From Isoperla grammatica (Eukaryota > Arthropoda > Insecta > Plecoptera > Perlodidae): a DNA stretch of 64,000 bases. Position numbers and translations under genes: made by a program. Position 1 is the stretch's first letter. Each line of letters opens with the position of its first letter. Shown piece by piece: positions 21,241-31,665 of the stretch. Under the pieces are notes generated by a model. That model was not told the DNA's origin, ran no database searches, and saw nothing but the letters and a program-made list of their open reading frames with translations. Location of the stretch: contig OX246737.1 of the NCBI GenBank assembly GCA_945910005.1, forward strand, positions 76,891,165-76,955,164. Direction: 5' to 3'.

Positions 21241-22700
21241 CCCAAGACGAAAGCCTACAGCCCCAAGACGAAAGCCTACAGCCCCAAGACGAAAGCCTAC
21301 AGCCCCAAGACGGAAGCCTACAGTCCCAAGACGGAAGCCTACAGCCCCAAGACGAAAGCCTACAGCCCCAAGACGGAAGCCTACAGCCCCAAGACGAAAG
21401 CCTACAGTCCCAAGACGGAAGCTTACAGTCCCAAGACGGAAGCCTACAGTCCCAAGACGGAAGCCTACAGCCCCAAGACGAAAGCTTACAGTCCCAAGAC
21501 GGAAGCCTACAGCCCCAAGACGAAAGCCTACAGTCCCAAGACGAAAGCTTACAGTCCCAAGACGGAAGCCTACAGCCCCAAGACGAAAGCTTACAGTCCC
21601 AAGACGGAAGCCTACAGCCCCAAGACGAAAGCCTACAGCCCCAAGACGGAAGCCTACAGTCCCAAGACGAAAGCTTACAGTCCCAAGACGGAAGCCTACA
21701 GCCCCAAGACGAAAGCCTACAGTCCCAAGACGGAAGCTTACAGTCCCAAGACGGAAGCCTACAGCCCCAAGACGGAAGCCTACAGCCCCAAGACGAAAGC
21801 TTACAGTCCCAAGACGAAAGCTTACAGTCCCAAGACGAAAGCCTACAGCCCCAAGACGAAAGCCTACAGCCCCAAGACGGAAGCCTACAGTCCCAAGACG
21901 AAAGCTTACAGTCCCAAGACGAAAGCCTACAGCCCCAAGACGAAAGCTTACAGTCCCAAGACGGAAGCCTACAGCCCCAAGACGAAAGCTTACAGTCCCA
22001 AGACGGAAGCCTACAGCCCCAAGACGGAAGCCTACAGTCCCAAGACGAAAGCTTACAGTCCCAAGACGGAAGCCTACAGCCCCAAGACGAAAGCTTACAG
22101 TCCCAAGACGGAAGCCTACAGTCCCAAGACGGAAGCCTACAGTCCCAAGACGGAAGCCTACAGCCCCAAGACGAAAGCTTACAGTCCCAAGACGGAAGCC
22201 TACAGTCCCAAGACGAAAGCCTACAGTCCCAAGACGGAAGCCTACAGCCCCAAGACGAAAGCTTACAGTCCCAAGACGGAAGCCTACAGTCCCAAGACGA
22301 AAGCCTACAGTCCCAAGACGGAAGCCTACAGCCCCAAGACGAAAGCTTACAGTCCCAAGACGGAAGCCTACAGCCCCAAGACGAAAGCCTACAGTCCCAA
22401 GACGGAAGCCTACAGCCCCAAGACGAAAGCTTACAGTCCCAAGACGGAAGCCTACAGCCCCAAGACGAAAGCCTACAGTCCCAAGACGGAAGCCTACAGC
22501 CCCAAGACGAAAGCCTACAGTCCCAAGACGGAAGCCTACAGTCCCAAGACGGAAGCCTACAGCCCCAAGACGAAAGCTTACAGTCCCAAGACGGAAGCCT
22601 ACAGCCCCAAGACGAAAGCCTACAGTCCCAAGACGGAAGCCTACAGTCCCAAGACGGAAGCCTACAGTCCCAAGACGAAAGCTTACAGTCCCAAGACGAA
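21241..22700 (+). repeat. 21-bp coding minisatellite (about 70 heptapeptides)
   Basis: Tandem 21-bp units (e.g. CAGCCCCAAGACGAAAGC+CTA) encode Q-P-Q-D-E-S-L and Q-S-Q-D-G-S-L variants, with no frame break over 1.46 kb. Variation is confined to three positions (P/S, E/G, and CTA/TTA for Leu). Because 21 is a multiple of three, the opposite strand is also open (SSWDCRLP pattern), which I treat as a by-product. It lies in the C-terminal tail of the Gypsy pol. Confidence 0.95.
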
Positions 22701-22831
22701 CACCTTGTTGGGGAGTCAGTGAAAGAAACTCCTGAGCCGAGGCGTTCCTGTCGTCTCAGATACCCACCGAAACGATACACCAATTAATAATAAAAAAAAT
22801 AAAATTATAAATTATAAATAAATATATTTGT

Positions 22832-22850
22832 TTGGGGAGAAGAGATGTAG
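22832..22850 (+). other. Probable polypurine tract and start of a 3' LTR
   Basis: ggggagaagaga (22833-22845) is followed by TGTAGTG at 22846, the layout expected at the start of a 3' LTR of the old Gypsy element. No 5' partner is in the window, so the LTR end cannot be set. Confidence 0.45.
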
Positions 22851-24049
22851 TGTTGAGCTCCACAAGGCAGTGAAGTCAACAGTAGAATGGGGACAACAAT
22901 GAAATAATTTGAACGAAATGTGTCATCACCTGAAATAGATTTGCTCCTTTTATTTCATTCATAATATTTAATAATGTACTTTTAATAATACCAAACATAC
23001 GGTATTTCAGTAAGTATTTGCCTGGTTTTCACACAGCGTAGGGTGAAGATAAGAATGAATAAAAGAAATCCGTGAATGCTGAAAGAGAGTTTATGTTGGT
23101 ATCATTACCTGTGCTTCTCACTGGGGGGACCAGAGATAATTTGAAAATGTAATAACTGCGGCCTTATCTTCTATCTTTATGTGTTTGAATACAGAAATGC
23201 AAGCTGCTCCTTACAAACGTAACGATGGCAATATCAAAACGACCCAGACAATATTAAAGTTCTCGGAAATGTGGTATTTTCTTGCGGATGCTTTTGAAGA
23301 CTAGCGATAATAAGGGTATCCAAAACGTATTCAAATGTGATGAACGTGAATGTTTAATAATTCATGATAATGAGGTTGGTTGGTTCCATTGCAATCTGTA
23401 AGCAGGTCACACATTCCTAATATCATCTTGTCAGCAAACTGTCTTGAATGACGTAAGGTCAGTACATAGGTAACAGCCCTATCAGTGGTTCTACGTAACA
23501 AGGTATGGGTGGAAATAAAAGGGGGGGGGGGGGGGAGACGAATAGTTAGCAGGTGCAAATTTAACTAAAAAAATTGTTAAAATTTGTTGTATGAAATAGT
23601 CATAAACAAAATATAATTTTTAATCCAAAATATTCTACTAACAGAGTTCTTTCAAAATATGTCTAGATGTAACTTCTATTTCCTTTTTCTGTATCTCATT
23701 TTGCATTTGAATGGAAATTTTGTATCCCGACCAAAAAAAAAGTAGTTTCGCCACTTGTATAACGCGCCCATTGAGTTGCTAACTAAAGATAAAAAGTAAA
23801 AACACAATTTCAAACCCACACACAAAAACTGGCGGTCAAAATTGAAAGTGAAAGACGATTTTGGAATGCTTCAAGAGCAATCTGTACAATTATTCGTATC
23901 TAACTAATTGAGTGCAGATGAAGTTTACTCTTACGGTCGGTTGGGAGCGAAGCAAGGGCCTGAGCTGTAATCAGCGGCCGAGTTCCACGCGAGCTCGCGA
24001 GGGGCCTACCTTCACGCCGGACATGGTTCAAGCAAATACTGTAGTAGGT
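22851..24049. other. No recognised gene; possible LTR then unique DNA
   Basis: Mostly AT-rich with a 14-base G run at 23521-23535. The first part may be the 3' LTR of the old Gypsy element. Nothing else supported. Confidence 0.45.
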
Positions 24050-24500
24050 TGTATACTATATTTATTTGTTTTATTTTATTGTAATTGAGGCCAGTGTAGG
24101 GCACAATCAAGGAACCTCCTTGGGCACAATGCCCTCTTTAGCCTGGGGAGGGATGATTGATGAATTATAATGAGGAAGGAAGGAGAAGAAGCCTGGTAGC
24201 CTACCGGCACGTAGTCTACTCCTGTAGAATCGTACCAAGGGGACCATCGGCTTAACGTCCCATCCGAAAGGACGGTGTAACTTTGACCAGCCATATAGGT
24301 TTCACCACTAATCTGGACTGCCAAGCAGTTGACGAGAAGAACGAAGCTGTTACACAAGCTTTCGAACCCTCCAATCCGCTCTAACCAACGGTAACTAGTG
24401 TTTCAGAGGCAAGTGATCACCCATCCACCTCCTGACCAAGGCCAAGGTTTCTTAACTTCGGTGTTCGTATGGGAACCGGCTAAGCGACCGCGGCTAAACC
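24050..24500 (-). mobile_element. 5S rRNA-derived SINE (5S/tRNA-like head)
   Basis: Read on the minus strand, 24490 to 24400 resembles 5S rRNA: CCGGTTCCCATACGAACACC, GAAGTTAAGAAACCTTGG (box A region) and TGGATGGGTGATC (box C). Next comes a tRNA-like stretch with TTGGTTAGAGCGG (A-box-like) and GGGTTCGAAAGC (B-box-like). The body holds the GGGACGTTAAGCCGATGGTC block and the element ends in an A-rich tail (about 24050-24085). 5S-headed SINEs (SINE3 class) are known in animals, and chimeric 5S/tRNA heads have been described. Flanking duplications were not identified. Confidence 0.75.
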
Positions 24501-25260
24501 GTTTATATACTATAGTACATGGTTTATGTTTTCTCGCGTCACGTCTCCCAACGGCTATCTTGATTGTTTGCCGAACACGTATCTTCCTGAACAATGTTAT
24601 TATTTTTAATAACGGCGCAATGCCAGACAAATACATCGAAAGTTTGAGGTGACATCGTGCAAAAATAAAAACCATATGTATATGGTAATAACTAAGAATT
24701 TTCTTGTGGACTACTAACCTTGTTTCTTAGTCTATAGGTGTCTATAGGTGTCTAGTAGCTATTCGTTAAATCTAAACGCACATATTTTCAAATACAATGG
24801 ACGAACATAAGCAATAACACTCTGGTTTGTCAAGAAATGTTTTATTTGGGTGAAACCGTGTAATTATATTAATACGACGAAGTTTTAATGAATTTCGTAC
24901 TCATGTTGTTCTGCCATATAGTGTAGTGAATTAGAGTGAAATACGGGACCAATTCGGGGTTTTGTGATAGAAGCGTGAATTTTTGATCAAACACTCCGAA
25001 AAATATTTTAATCGAACTGCCAAGATGAGGCCTCAAAAAAGTCTACTGGTTTAGGGGTTGTGAGGGGTCAAAAATGGGGATGTGTGGGAAGTAAAAATTA
25101 TAGCATGTCCCCACCAATGATCATTATATACTTATATTCATAAATATAGTAGCTGATAGTACATTATATCAATAAAAAAACAAAAATATGATCTTAATTA
25201 TCAATGTTATCAGATAACGTGACCTTTGACCTTAAGTCTCTAATTTTTCAAATGTTTGAT
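24501..25260. other. No recognised feature
   Basis: AT-rich DNA with short tandem tctataggtg repeats near 24735. Nothing coding. Confidence 0.5.
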
Positions 25261-25610
25261 AAAATGTATCGTGTGACCACTCGTTGTGTCACAAATTATG
25301 TCTAGAACACAAATCGTGGGTTAATACATGCTTTTTAATGTATTGGGTCAAATTATATGTGACCTTTGACCTACTAACTAAGATTGAATGCCCGCGTCGT
25401 AGTGTGGAAGTTTTTACTTGCTTAAAAATACATATATCTCGTGTAAAATTCGTGTGTAGAATGCGTAGTTATACACGTTAATATAAAAATTACCCGTAGT
25501 TATTAATAGGGTGGTTTTAGTTCGACCTTAACCTCGATAAGGTTACATTGAATTGAGACCTATCTTACAGCTTGTGACCACTCGTTAAAAAGGTAATGGT
25601 AATTCACATA
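25261..25610 (+). repeat. Left long inverted repeat
   Basis: Inverted partner of 28050-28384, roughly 70% similar by eye with indels. Confidence 0.75.
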
Positions 25611-26865
25611 TATTTTCGGTCAATTCAAATGGTAAACGTTCTAGGTAAAGCAAGGAAATCCTTCCGAGGAGACAAGTGGGGATATTGTCCGTATCCTCAA
25701 CAAGGAAATAATCCCAGAAGAAAATGTTTAAATCGTGAGAAATATTGAGAAACATGGTCAAGAAATGATTGCATTCGTTAAAATTGTCGTCAGCATTCCC
25801 CAACTTCGCTCGTGTGTACCGAAAAATAAATTGCATCTCTTTGGGGAACGGCTCCTGTTAAAAGGCAACCAAACCAAACAAAACCTTCGGCTTCAGATAG
25901 TATCTCTGAGGAATTATTGCGCATTATTTTCTCGTTTTTATATAGGTTGCAACACTCGTAACTATATGCTCAAATCTGGGCCGGGGTAGAAGTGGCTTAG
26001 GGTGACTCTGCAAGAGACGACCAAATAAGGTCCTCTACTGTCTTTTTGCTCCTCTTAACCCCTTTGAATGTTTTCCTCCACACTTGTCCCTCTCCTCTAA
26101 TCGTTTCCCAACGTCATATGACCTGCTTGTCGAGTACGTCGTCAAACGCGAAATAATTAAAAGTTACTTCTGCGTGACAATAACCCCCTCCGTCGTCTTT
26201 TTCCCAAGGTGAACAACTAAGACTGGGAAAGAAATCCGACATACTTGCTTGTCTTGATTGCTCAAAGATTTGCTCTTTCATAGACTCGCAACAAATTGAT
26301 GCTGTTATTTTAGACGGTAACGGTTCTTAACATACTGAATTGTTATCGGTCATAAGGGGCCAGCAGCAAGAGAAATGAAACCACAACAACAACGACAACA
26401 ACACACACCACCTTTGCCTTTAAACACATTTTGAGGTAATGTAATGCATGTTCGTGCCACATTGTATTGTCAGTTTAAGACTGCTCGCGAAGGCTCACAC
26501 TGTATGCGATGTTTATCGTAAAGTAGAAAGAATAGAGAGTTTGGGATGAGAAGATCAGAAGGCGCGTTACGTGTCTAGCATATGACCAAAGAACTGGCAA
26601 GGTTTCCTTTGAACAAACGAAAAGAAAGCACATTTATCTAATATGTTGTGAATTAATACTACAATTGAATTAATAATTGTAACTAAGGCAGAATTGTGCA
26701 TTGAAGATAGTGTGTGTTTGGAAGTTATTGGGCCCTGCAACCACAAGGAAGCAGAAAAGTCTCATATTACATCTATTGTACCATGTACTCAATGTGCAGA
26801 ATGAAGTTCTTACACGCACATGTAGACTTAGATTGTAATTTGCACTGCCGCTGCCAATAACATTA

Positions 26866-27537
26866 CGGGTAAAAGGTGTGGGTACAGTTTGGAGTAGGCA
26901 TCAATGTACGAATTATAGCAGCACACACTATTATCCAAACACTTGGACTAAAAAGTCTGCAGCGCTCCAATTCTTCCACGCTTTTACTGGTTGTGATACG
27001 TGTTCCTCTTTCCCAAGTAAATGGGAGTAATAGCCTGGAAAACGTGGACTGTATTGCAGAAGTCACTGCGATATTCAAAATTCTTTGAAGACCTGTAAAG
27101 CAACTCGATGATTACAACGTAGGGAATTGTTGGAGAAAATTATTGTTCTTCTCTATGATCGAACCAGTGACTGAGCAAAATAATGAATGCCGTAAGGGGT
27201 TGTTCACGCAGGAAGGAAAGCCAATGGGGAGAGAGCTTGCCTCCAACACAAGATACATTGCGTAAACGTTCTACGTGCTGTGTTCTAGGCTGGGTTCGTT
27301 TGAAAATCATCAGCCATCTATTTCTCAAAACATTCTAGTTCTGCTAGCTGGGGATGGTGTAAAGACGCGTCTGGTGTGTTGGAACCTAAATGGGTTACCC
27401 TTCTTGACGCAATGCACTCATGTAACGAAGTGGTTGTATGTTGTCAATGTAAAAACGATTGCCTTGAAGGTCAATGCACATGTCATATCAGTGGACAATC
27501 ATGCTGCGCTTCGTGCAAATGCAGGGGGCGAATATAA
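26866..27537 (+). pseudogene. Decayed FHxxTGCDT / Cys-rich repeat-borne gene
   Basis: Several frames must be combined to see the family. WVQFGVGINVRIIAAH (frame of 26876) is followed, in another frame, by KKSAALQFFHAFTGCDTCSSF (two parts, 26950-27012). Downstream comes WGWCKDASGVLEPKWVTL with a Cys-rich tail (VVCCQCKND, GQCTCHISG, CCASCKCRGR) ending at 27535-27537. From memory, this order occurs in numerous uncharacterised proteins of invertebrate genomes, where it accompanies repeats; the tail resembles CXC zinc-binding motifs. Biochemical role unknown. Multiple stops and shifts make it a pseudogene. Confidence 0.6.
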
Positions 27538-28049
27538 CGAGTAAATAGAGGAAATGGACGTTATTATCTTAAAATAATTGTTCCATGTAATATGTTTCGT
27601 TTCGACATAATTTTCAATATGGTTGCAAAAGTACTCATTATCAATCTACGCTTTGAAATTGTCCAATTAGCAAGCATCGAGTTTCATTCGCAAATTACAA
27701 GCTTGGGAATACCCGTATTTTTGGTTTATATCTTGTTTAACGACGAACTCGATAACTAAGTTAGGTCATATGACGTGGGGGGTTATTTCAAAAAAGGGAC
27801 AAAGTAGGACATAGAGGGGAGGAAAAGGGAGGAAGAGGATTGTCTTCCGTCTGGCTTCTCCACCTCGACCTGTCCGGCTAGGTTATCCCTACCAGAAGCA
27901 TACGGTTTTGCCGGCTTAGCTATTGGGATCAGCAAATCACGCACACCTGCCCTCCACGATAAGGTAGCAGTCCTTGGGCACGTGGGATTAACTGTCGTAC
28001 ATTTTCAGGACAGCATGTAATTATTAAAGGAAAATAAATGACGGAATTT

Positions 28050-28384
28050 ATGCAAGTTATCATTACCTTTTCAATGAGTGGTCACAAGCTACATGGAAGG
28101 ACACATTTTAAGGTCAAGGTCGAACTAAAAACCACCCTTCAACAACTAAGGGTACTTTTCTTTGTAAATGTTTACAACCATGATTTCCACACAAGACTTG
28201 TACGTGAGAGTTCTTTATTTCGAAGCATGTAAAACTTTAACACCAGAACGCGGGCATTTATTCTTAATAAATAGGTCAAAGGTCACAATGTTATTTGATC
28301 CAACCCATTACAAAACTTATATTGACCTTCAATTTGTGTCCTTGAGATATTTTTTGACAAAAAGAGTGGTCACACGATACATTT
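28050..28384 (-). repeat. Right long inverted repeat
   Basis: Inverted partner of 25261-25610. It abuts the reversed dispersed-repeat fragment at 28391. Confidence 0.75.
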
Positions 28385-28390
28385 TCATAC

Positions 28391-28600
28391 AGACTAGGAA
28401 AACGCTCTGTTTGACGCGTTGATAAGCGAGCGCGTCCGTATTTACGAACGTTCTGGCGAAAAGATCTCAAAGCTAATAAAAACAACAATTAACAACAATT
28501 CAAGAAAGTGCATTTCAAAATTTTTTCTAATGAAGCGAGCGAAGCGAGCGTCTCCACGAGACTCTTATGGCCCTTCGTTCTGTTTTTTTTTTTTTGTGTA
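28391..28600. repeat. Dispersed repeat family fragments
   Basis: 28391-28460 is the reverse complement of the 2723-2795 block (aggaaaacgctctgtttgac, gaacgttctggcgaaaag). 28533-28590 repeats the 2051 block (gcgagcgaagcgagcgtctc) in the forward orientation, with a short tandem copy (agactcttatggc...) at 28605. The two ends of the family are thus brought together just upstream of the Penelope-like element. Confidence 0.6.
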
Positions 28601-30575
28601 CTAGACTCTTATGGCACTTCATACTGTTTGTTATTTTACGTAAAGCTAAATTACCGGAACGTAACATATCTCACACCGAGATTCTAGCTTTGAAAAGACT
28701 GAGAAATAATGAGAGTATAATTGTTTTACCCGCTGACAAAGGCAATGCCACTGTTATTTTAAATATGGATGACTATAAGCTGAAAATGACACGTCATTTG
28801 GATGACCCGGCTTATAAACTTTTAAAGTCAGACCCTACCACTTATTTGGAAAAAACGACCAGAGCTAAAATACTAGCTTCAAAAATTGACCCTAAAAAAC
28901 ATAAGTACTGAATACCCAGGGAGAAGTCTTCTAGATGCCCCAAATTGTACGGTTTACCTAAGATTCACAAACCTGGGATTCCTCTAAGGCCTATTGTGAG
29001 TTCATTTGACTCCCCTCTTCAGCCTCTAGCTAAACACCTGGCCGAATACCTGCAACCATATGTTGAGGATGCAAAATCTTATGTAAAAAATGCTTATCAC
29101 TTTCTGGAGATCTTACTTGAATACAATGTGTCTGAAACCGATCTGTTGGTGAGCCTTGACGTGAAGTCACTTTTTACTAATGTTCCCATTGACGAAACTT
29201 TGGAAATCATGCGTGGGTTACACATACCTGAAGAAATGTTGATTTTAATAAAACACTGTTTAGCCAACACCTATTTTATGTATGAAGGACAGAGATATAA
29301 ACAGGTCAAAGGTGCCCCCATGGGTTCGCCGTTATCACCAGCAGTGGCTAATATATTTATGCAACATTTTGAAGACCGTGCTCTGGAACTTGCTCCACAC
29401 AAACCAAAATTACTCCTACGCTACGTGGATGATTTCTTTCTCATTTGGCCTTATGGAATAAGTAAACTTAATGAGTTTTTATTGCTCATTAATAGCCTGC
29501 ACGAAAACATTAACTGTACCATGGAGATAGACGAGAATGGACGACTTCCGTTTCTGGACGTGTGTGTTTACAAAAGAAGTAATGGAAAATTAGGCCACGC
29601 GGTGTACAGGAAACCCACCAACACTGGCAGATATCTCAACGCCCGTTCACATCATCACCCTGCCCAACTCAATGCTGTAGTCAATTCACTCGCTTTCCGT
29701 TCCACGAAACTGTCAGACTGTCATAACGTTAACAGAGAAATCCGACACCTACGCCAAACTCTCCTTAATAATGGCTATTCGGATAATACTATTAACAGAG
29801 CGTTTAAAAACACCGGTTCTCCTAAACTAGGGGAACCTAAGTCTGACGATAAGCCTGCAGGTTTCGTGCACCTTCCGTACTTAAGGGGAACATCGGAAAA
29901 AATAGGCAAGTTGCTTAAAGAACATAACATAACAACTACGTATCGCCCTTACAGAAAGATAAGCACTATGTTACGCAACGCTAAAGACAACATACCACTT
30001 GAAGCCCATGGGGTTTATGAAGTCCCGTGTGGGTCGTGCGGGGAAGTGTATGTTGGTCAGACCAACCGACGTATATCGGTGAGACGGGATGAACACCGAT
30101 TAGCAGTCAACAGTGGCAAGAGACATCAGGCCTGGCCCAACACGTCAAAAAAACCGGCCACTCTATAAGCTTTGAAAACACCAGAACGTTAGCTTCGGTC
30201 AATGATTTTCAAGTACGTGTCATTCGAGAGGCTATTGAGATAGAGAAGAGACCGGGAAGCCTTAACAAACGGGATGACGGACAACGTTTGCCTGCTTCCT
30301 GGAAACCAGTTCTCCTTCAACACCAACAAGAAGCCCGTGTGCAACGTTCTGACAGCGTTAACGTCGTGACGCCTACACAAGGCCCCAGCCCTAGGGGCGT
30401 GGAGTACGTCACTACCCCTGAACGTGGACCCCTGACGCGTAGTCGATCCAATCTGGTTTCACTACGAGATAAGAACCATGACGCAGACATACAGGCGAGA
30501 GGAATGACAACGACTGAACCAGTCAGTTCGCGGCTTCGAAGCTCGAGATGCACATCGTCGAGTGAGGGCCTCTGA
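28567..30575 (+). pseudogene. Penelope-like element: RT plus GIY-YIG endonuclease
   Basis: The homologous region begins near 28640 (IVLPADKGNATVILNMDDY), passes an in-frame TGA at 28909-28911 and continues in the same frame with LYGLPKIHKPGIPLRPIVSS, the hallmark of Penelope-type RT. Counted from 28945: SLDVKSLFTNVP (~69), GAPMGSPLSPAVAN (~124), catalytic YVDD (160-163), YRKPTNTGRYLN, and GIY-YIG nuclease core GVYEVPCGSCGEVYVGQTN (~356). A frameshift near 30125-30140 moves the end (FENTRTLA..., IREAIEIEKRPG) to another frame, which stops at 30573. The N-terminus is missing, so the copy is 5'-truncated. Enzyme pair: reverse transcriptase and DNA-nicking endonuclease. Confidence 0.93.
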
Positions 30576-30606
30576 AGATGGGAGATGTGACTTTCCCGAA
30601 ACGTCA
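30572..30606 (+). ncRNA. Hammerhead-like motif at the Penelope 3' end
   Basis: CTGAAGA (30572-30578; the hammerhead core is CUGANGA), then GGGA...TCCC able to pair, then GAAAC (30598-30602). A matching reversed copy in the minus-strand fragment keeps GCCAG...CTGGC followed by GAAAC (about 30813-30838). Penelope-like elements are known to carry hammerhead ribozymes. Here one extra U precedes stem II and stems I/III were not closed by eye, so activity is uncertain. Confidence 0.35.
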
Positions 30607-30684
30607 GGAAGGGAAGGGTAAGTCAGTGCCTCCTTCTTTGGTACATTATTCGCGGCAACAATCCCCAGAAAGTTGCAACAGGTA

Positions 30685-30703
30685 CATATATATATATATA
30701 TAT
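30685..30703. repeat. (TA)n microsatellite
   Basis: About nine TA units in the 3' region of the Penelope-like element. Confidence 0.85.
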
Positions 30704-30789
30704 GTTGTTTCTTATGTTTTCGCGGACGTATGTTATAGATTTGTTGTGTTCCGGGATATTTCGCCGCTTGTGTGAGTATACAGGTGCAC

Positions 30790-31470
30790 ATTGAAGTCTG
30801 TCACCCATTGCTAAACGTTTCGCCAGAATTCCATCTGGCATGATCACGAATCTCTATCACGTCCTTGTCCTTCTCATTCAAGAGCCTAACGTCGACTGAC
30901 CTGACTGACTATATTGTCAGCCGAGGCGCGCGTTCTTGAGCGAGTCTGTATCCCCACTCCTGTGGAAGATGGAGGTGCGGGGCGGCGCAGTATTATTGTT
31001 AATTTTGAGGGCTGGCCCATGTTGTCCGAGGATGCACAGGTGCGGTGGCGTTCGTTCTTGCTGAATATGATGTTTGCCTTGGTTTTACATGGAATAGGGT
31101 CAAGATTGGCTTCCATGCGGTTGGTAGTCTTTGTGCGTCATCTCGTTTGCTAATAATTAACCGTGCCTTTTTCAATCTCAACCGCTTCGCGCATGATAGG
31201 AAGGGAATACAGAGGGGCTATTGCTAGGGTCCTGGCGTTGTCAAAGTCGATCCAGTGACCTTTCTTTTTTTACATGTTGAGCAAGAGCGAACGTGCTTTT
31301 ATCCTATCGCATTGTGAGATCATGTCCCTTCACTCTGGCATGGTTCTGGCCCTCATAGACTTGGGGGCACGAACCACAGGGGACCTCATACACGCCCTGC
31401 GACTCTAGTGGAATAAGCTGCTTCGCACTTCTTATCACTGCGTTGACCTTGCGGTACTCACGTTACACCA
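30790..31470 (-). pseudogene. Second Penelope-like fragment, minus strand
   Basis: Reading right to left: KVNAVIRSAK, GVYEVPCGSCPQVYEGQN (GIY-YIG core), then after shifts IDFDNARTLA and MREAVEIEKGT, and finally the GCCAG...CTGGC-GAAAC motif. The order equals the C-terminal end of the plus-strand copy, but many residues differ and frames are broken. It is an older, separate insertion, tail-to-tail with the first. Confidence 0.8.
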
Positions 31471-31499
31471 TAACCAAGGCATCAAGCGTCAACTCAAAG

Positions 31500-31665
31500 T
31501 TATCGAGGAAGTATAGAAACACCGCGCAACCGCCTACTTGCCTTACGTTAGAGACATAACTGATAACGTCAGTAGACTGCTTAGGGCTCATAACATCAAG
31601 ACCACGTTTGAAGCACACCGCAAGGTCAACACAATGTTAAGAAGTGCGCCCTCTGAGAAAGCATA
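31500..31665 (+). pseudogene. Third Penelope-like fragment, plus strand
   Basis: Encodes TAYLPYVRDITDNVSRLLR followed by AHNIKTTFEAHRKVNTMLRS, matching HLPYLRGTSEKIGKLLKEHN and the following segment of the intact-looking copy, i.e. the region between RT and GIY-YIG. Short remnant without the catalytic parts. Confidence 0.75.

Larger units (their letters stand above)
19646..22787 (+). pseudogene. 3' end of an older Ty3/Gypsy pol: integrase C-terminus and repeat-rich tail
   Basis: 19645-19778 encodes the end of the integrase core (GEVERQNRSLLK, containing the catalytic Glu; then LYEFLFAYRTTG). After a frameshift near 19770, the frame from 19779 continues with FNRKLRDKVP, the basic middle region and VGNLVLLRE ... 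YQRNVSQLKKV, a typical integrase C-terminal module. The gene is interrupted by two MITEs (20107-21144). Across the insertion the frame resumes (VVLPDPTAYTGCLPTK), runs through about 70 heptapeptide repeats and ends RRSCRLRYPPKRYTN at 22787, the basic/Pro/Tyr tail common at Gypsy pol ends. Protease and RT are missing from the window. Confidence 0.85.
25261..28384. mobile_element. DNA-transposon-like element with long inverted repeats
   Basis: About 350 bp at the left edge (25261-25610) is repeated in inverted, diverged form at the right edge (28050-28384). Shared blocks include AATGTATCGTGTGACCACTC, TGTGACCTTTGACCTA, AATGCCCGCGT, GGGTGGTTTTAGTTCGACC and AGCTTGTGACCACTC. Weaker inverted similarity continues inward to about 26150 and 27720 (acgtcatatgacct, cgagtYcgtcgt). 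Between the arms is a decayed gene of a family known from invertebrate repeats. Superfamily not assigned; a target duplication was not clear. Confidence 0.72.

Noticed and set aside
21170..22783. 537-codon minus-strand open frame (SSWDCRLP repeats)
   Set aside because: Mirror of the 21-bp coding minisatellite; any frame of a stop-free unit divisible by three stays open. The plus frame connects to integrase and a Gypsy tail, the minus frame to nothing.
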